A stretch of 64,000 bases of DNA from Labyrinthula sp. Ha (Eukaryota; Sar; Bigyra; Labyrinthulida; Labyrinthulaceae). Below, piece after piece: positions 62,142 through 64,000 of the stretch; position 1 is the stretch's first letter; each line of letters opens with the position of its first letter. The notes under the pieces were generated by a model. The model was not told the origin of the DNA. It was given only the letters and a program-made list of their open reading frames with translations, and did no database searches. The stretch spans positions 1,364,001 through 1,428,000 of the forward strand of contig JAALGZ010000008.1 of assembly GCA_015227615.1 (NCBI GenBank), in the 5' to 3' direction. A program made the translations under genes and the position numbers.

Positions 62142-62152
62142 TCCCCCTTCTC
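62142..62152 (-). other. candidate polypurine tract
   Basis: GAGAAGGGGGA on the minus strand, 3 nt past the methyltransferase stop codon and immediately before the candidate LTR start, as in LTR retrotransposons where it primes plus-strand synthesis. Confidence 0.5.
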
Positions 62153-62155
62153 ACC

Positions 62156-64000
62156 TTAAAAGAGGTGTACCTCTTTTCCATTAGTCGACATACCACAGCC
62201 AAAAGCAACCCCACCCGATCGAGGATCGACTTCGAATCCTAGTTGAACCCAGTCTATTCGCAAGTTGCAGCACCTCGCGAAAAGCTCAACCTTAAGAGTG
62301 TTCCTTCCAAATATTGACTCAAAATACTCATAGGCCTTCAAAGGTTTTACACCATTGTCTAAGCGATCAGCCCACAATAACTCTGTCTCTCTTAATTTAT
62401 GAATCTTGTCAAGAACTTTCTCTTTCTTAGTCCTAGATACAAACACAAGTAACATTTCTGCTGAATGTTGGAAGTAATAACCCAAGGATGTACGCAAGAC
62501 CCCTGACTTGGTACATTTGATCCAGTCAACTATATTAACTAAGTCGTACTGGTGTTCATCAAAGTGTTGTAAGGTTCTGCCTAGATTCCTTTCGATAACC
62601 CAGATAGCAATGAATGCCGGCTTCATGCTTTCAAAAGGTATATCGAGGACTTCAGAATCTTTGCATTTAGGATATCGAGTTCGGATCCCTCTCACAGGAT
62701 TAAAGGTTCCAGTGGCCCATGGTGGATCGACGAGGAGAAGATCTACCTCATCACCTGGCCATGAAGCAACGGTGTCTCCTTCATAAACATCAGCAAAATA
62801 CCAAGTTCTCTCTCTAGGGAATATGCAGACCTTTACCGAAAAAGGCCACGACTCACCCGACAGGTCAAATATATGGCCATACAGTTTGGTCAAAGTGAAG
62901 TTACCTATATTGTCTACTTGCATAAATATCCTTAAGTCAGAGCTAGTCTCTATACTCTCACTACTTATTTGAACGTTTTCTACAGTTTCAACCAAAGTTA
63001 CGGTTCTACGGTCATCCAAAATATATCCTTCAGGGTTACTTGCAAACGATAACCCCTCGAATACATACTTCGAGATTTCTAGCCATAAACCTTTTACTTC
63101 AGTCAATTCTTGCAAGCAGTCTCTCACCTTAGACACATCCTGTCTCGCTTTTGATTGCATTCTTTCTACTTGTCTGCAGAATGCTTTCCCTGCACCCTCT
63201 GGTATGACGAAGCTCATCAATGATTTCGCCGTCTCAAAAGAATCATACTTCCACGAACACAGAATATTCTCCACTGGAAAATTATATTCTTGCTTTCGAT
63301 CTTCCGAGGCTATATCAATTTTTCTACCATTAAATCCAGCCAAGCTCATGATTCCCATAGTTCTCTGAATATATGAGTACATCATTGCTTTCGATTTATG
63401 CGGTATGAACTTTGTAAACGACTCAAAGTCGCCCATACCAAAGCATTTTACGAGGCATCCCATAACAAATTTGTCCAATTCAGACCAATTTTTCACGTAG
63501 AAATGAACAGTCTCTCGTTCCTCCCACCAGTTACCTTCAACTAGAAGGTGTGATCTTAGGTTAGGTCTCATTTTGCCGACCCACCTAACATTGATATCGC
63601 CTAGGATATGTCTCTCGATCCAGGCCATAGCCCTCTTCGAGTTCCTCTTATCCCTTATGGACTTCCTGTGATTCTCTAAGTATTTAATGACAAGTGATTT
63701 GACATCTCTGTACATAGATCTGAGAGGTTCCCAAGTATCATCTCGAGATTCGAATCCTCTCCAGCGGACATGTAACCACCATTCTCCACTAGAGTATCGC
63801 AATCCATGGAACCTCTCCACTTCAAGCTCACCCCAATTATTGATAAAGATTTTTCTCAATGCGTCATCCGGCACGTACCCTGAGGGCTCGTAAAAATACA
63901 ACCTTGAAGCATGAACCGTTAAGGTCATACCGTTCAAGAGTCGCACCCGGTACACATTATTGCTAAGTACCTCTTGTACTAGCACAGGGCCAGACCACTC
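62156..64000 (-). CDS. retrotransposon polyprotein C-terminus: integrase end, chromodomain and MT-A70 adenine methyltransferase (partial)
   Basis: Open without a start codon to the window edge; 614 residues are visible. Residues 1-37 match the integrase GPY/F end (WSGPVLVQEVLSNNVYRVRL, then VHASRLYFY). Residues about 57-113 form a chromodomain (WLHVRWRGFESRDDTWEPL). Residues about 114-390 are a linker I cannot assign. Residues about 400-590 are an MT-A70 methyltransferase: DLLLVDPPWATG with catalytic DPPW at 425-428, VDWIKCTKSGVLRTSLGYYF, HSAEMLLVFVS, then KAYEYFESIFGRN and LKVELFARC. These are the blocks seen in METTL3/METTL4-type N6-adenine methyltransferases. A chromodomain after integrase is typical of Ty3/gypsy chromoviruses, where it targets integration to chromatin; an MT-A70 domain there is unexpected. 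The frame is intact, so the element may be recent. Substrate (DNA or RNA) is unknown. Confidence 0.82.
   Translation of the reverse strand, partial: EWSGPVLVQEVLSNNVYRVRLLNGMTLTVHASRLYFYEPSGYVPDDALRKIFINNWGELEVERFHGLRYSSGEWWLHVRWRGFESRDDTWEPLRSMYRDVKSLVIKYLENHRKSIRDKRNSKRAMAWIERHILGDINVRWVGKMRPNLRSHLLVEGNWWEERETVHFYVKNWSELDKFVMGCLVKCFGMGDFESFTKFIPHKSKAMMYSYIQRTMGIMSLAGFNGRKIDIASEDRKQEYNFPVENILCSWKYDSFETAKSLMSFVIPEGAGKAFCRQVERMQSKARQDVSKVRDCLQELTEVKGLWLEISKYVFEGLSFASNPEGYILDDRRTVTLVETVENVQISSESIETSSDLRIFMQVDNIGNFTLTKLYGHIFDLSGESWPFSVKVCIFPRERTWYFADVYEGDTVASWPGDEVDLLLVDPPWATGTFNPVRGIRTRYPKCKDSEVLDIPFESMKPAFIAIWVIERNLGRTLQHFDEHQYDLVNIVDWIKCTKSGVLRTSLGYYFQHSAEMLLVFVSRTKKEKVLDKIHKLRETELLWADRLDNGVKPLKAYEYFESIFGRNTLKVELFARCCNLRIDWVQLGFEVDPRSGGVAFGCGMSTNGKEVHLF

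Overview
This window is nuclear DNA from a microbial eukaryote. It encodes TFIIF-beta, a CCR4-NOT subunit, AP-4 mu, EXO70, mitochondrial HSP60 and a mitochondrial-type class I release factor. Two flagellar proteins (DRC7 and a CFAP20-domain protein) indicate a flagellated cell. The genome is AT-rich and uses the standard genetic code. The lineage cannot be fixed from the window. The most diagnostic trait is intron size: 14 of the 15 introns I could place are 27-33 nt (mostly GTA...TAG), and one in HSP60 is 127 nt. Placing them joins fragmented frames into full-length proteins, and every spliced CDS length is a multiple of three.

Layout. Compact gene islands alternate with long AT-rich deserts holding decayed mobile elements. 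1-3.4 kb: nothing convincing. 3.4-3.7 kb: a tRNA-derived, SINE-like element. 4.0-7.3 kb: a helical protein divergent from DRC7, with only 20 nt between the ATGs. 7.3-10.9 kb: desert with two copies of a small inverted-repeat element. 10.9-15.9 kb: release factor RF1, NOT2-like protein, CFAP20-domain protein and TFIIF-beta, tightly packed. 18.7-19.9 kb: a protein with an EGF-like module and about seven membrane spans. 20.4-21.5 kb: an unidentified acidic protein. 22.9-27.1 kb: a decayed Ty1/copia element. 28.7-29.8 kb: an inverted, frameshifted copy of the EGF/membrane gene. 29.8-36.3 kb: desert. 36.3-49.3 kb: AP-4 mu, a small coiled-coil ORF, a REV1-type BRCT protein lacking the polymerase, a 2049-aa coiled-coil/helical-repeat protein spliced from eight exons, a small membrane protein, and EXO70. 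51.6-53.5 kb: HSP60. 57.8-60.8 kb: a 995-aa polytopic membrane protein with a leucine-rich C-terminus. 62.2-64.0 kb: the 3' end of an LTR retrotransposon polyprotein running off the window.

Most notable. The right-edge retroelement ORF has, in one open frame, an integrase-type GPY/F end, a chromodomain, a long linker and an MT-A70 adenine methyltransferase domain with an intact DPPW motif. It is followed by a polypurine tract and a candidate 3' LTR. This suggests a Ty3/gypsy-type chromovirus that carries its own adenine methyltransferase. The cellular genes serve gene expression, trafficking, the flagellum and mitochondria. Apart from the two flagellar genes I see no operon-like functional grouping.
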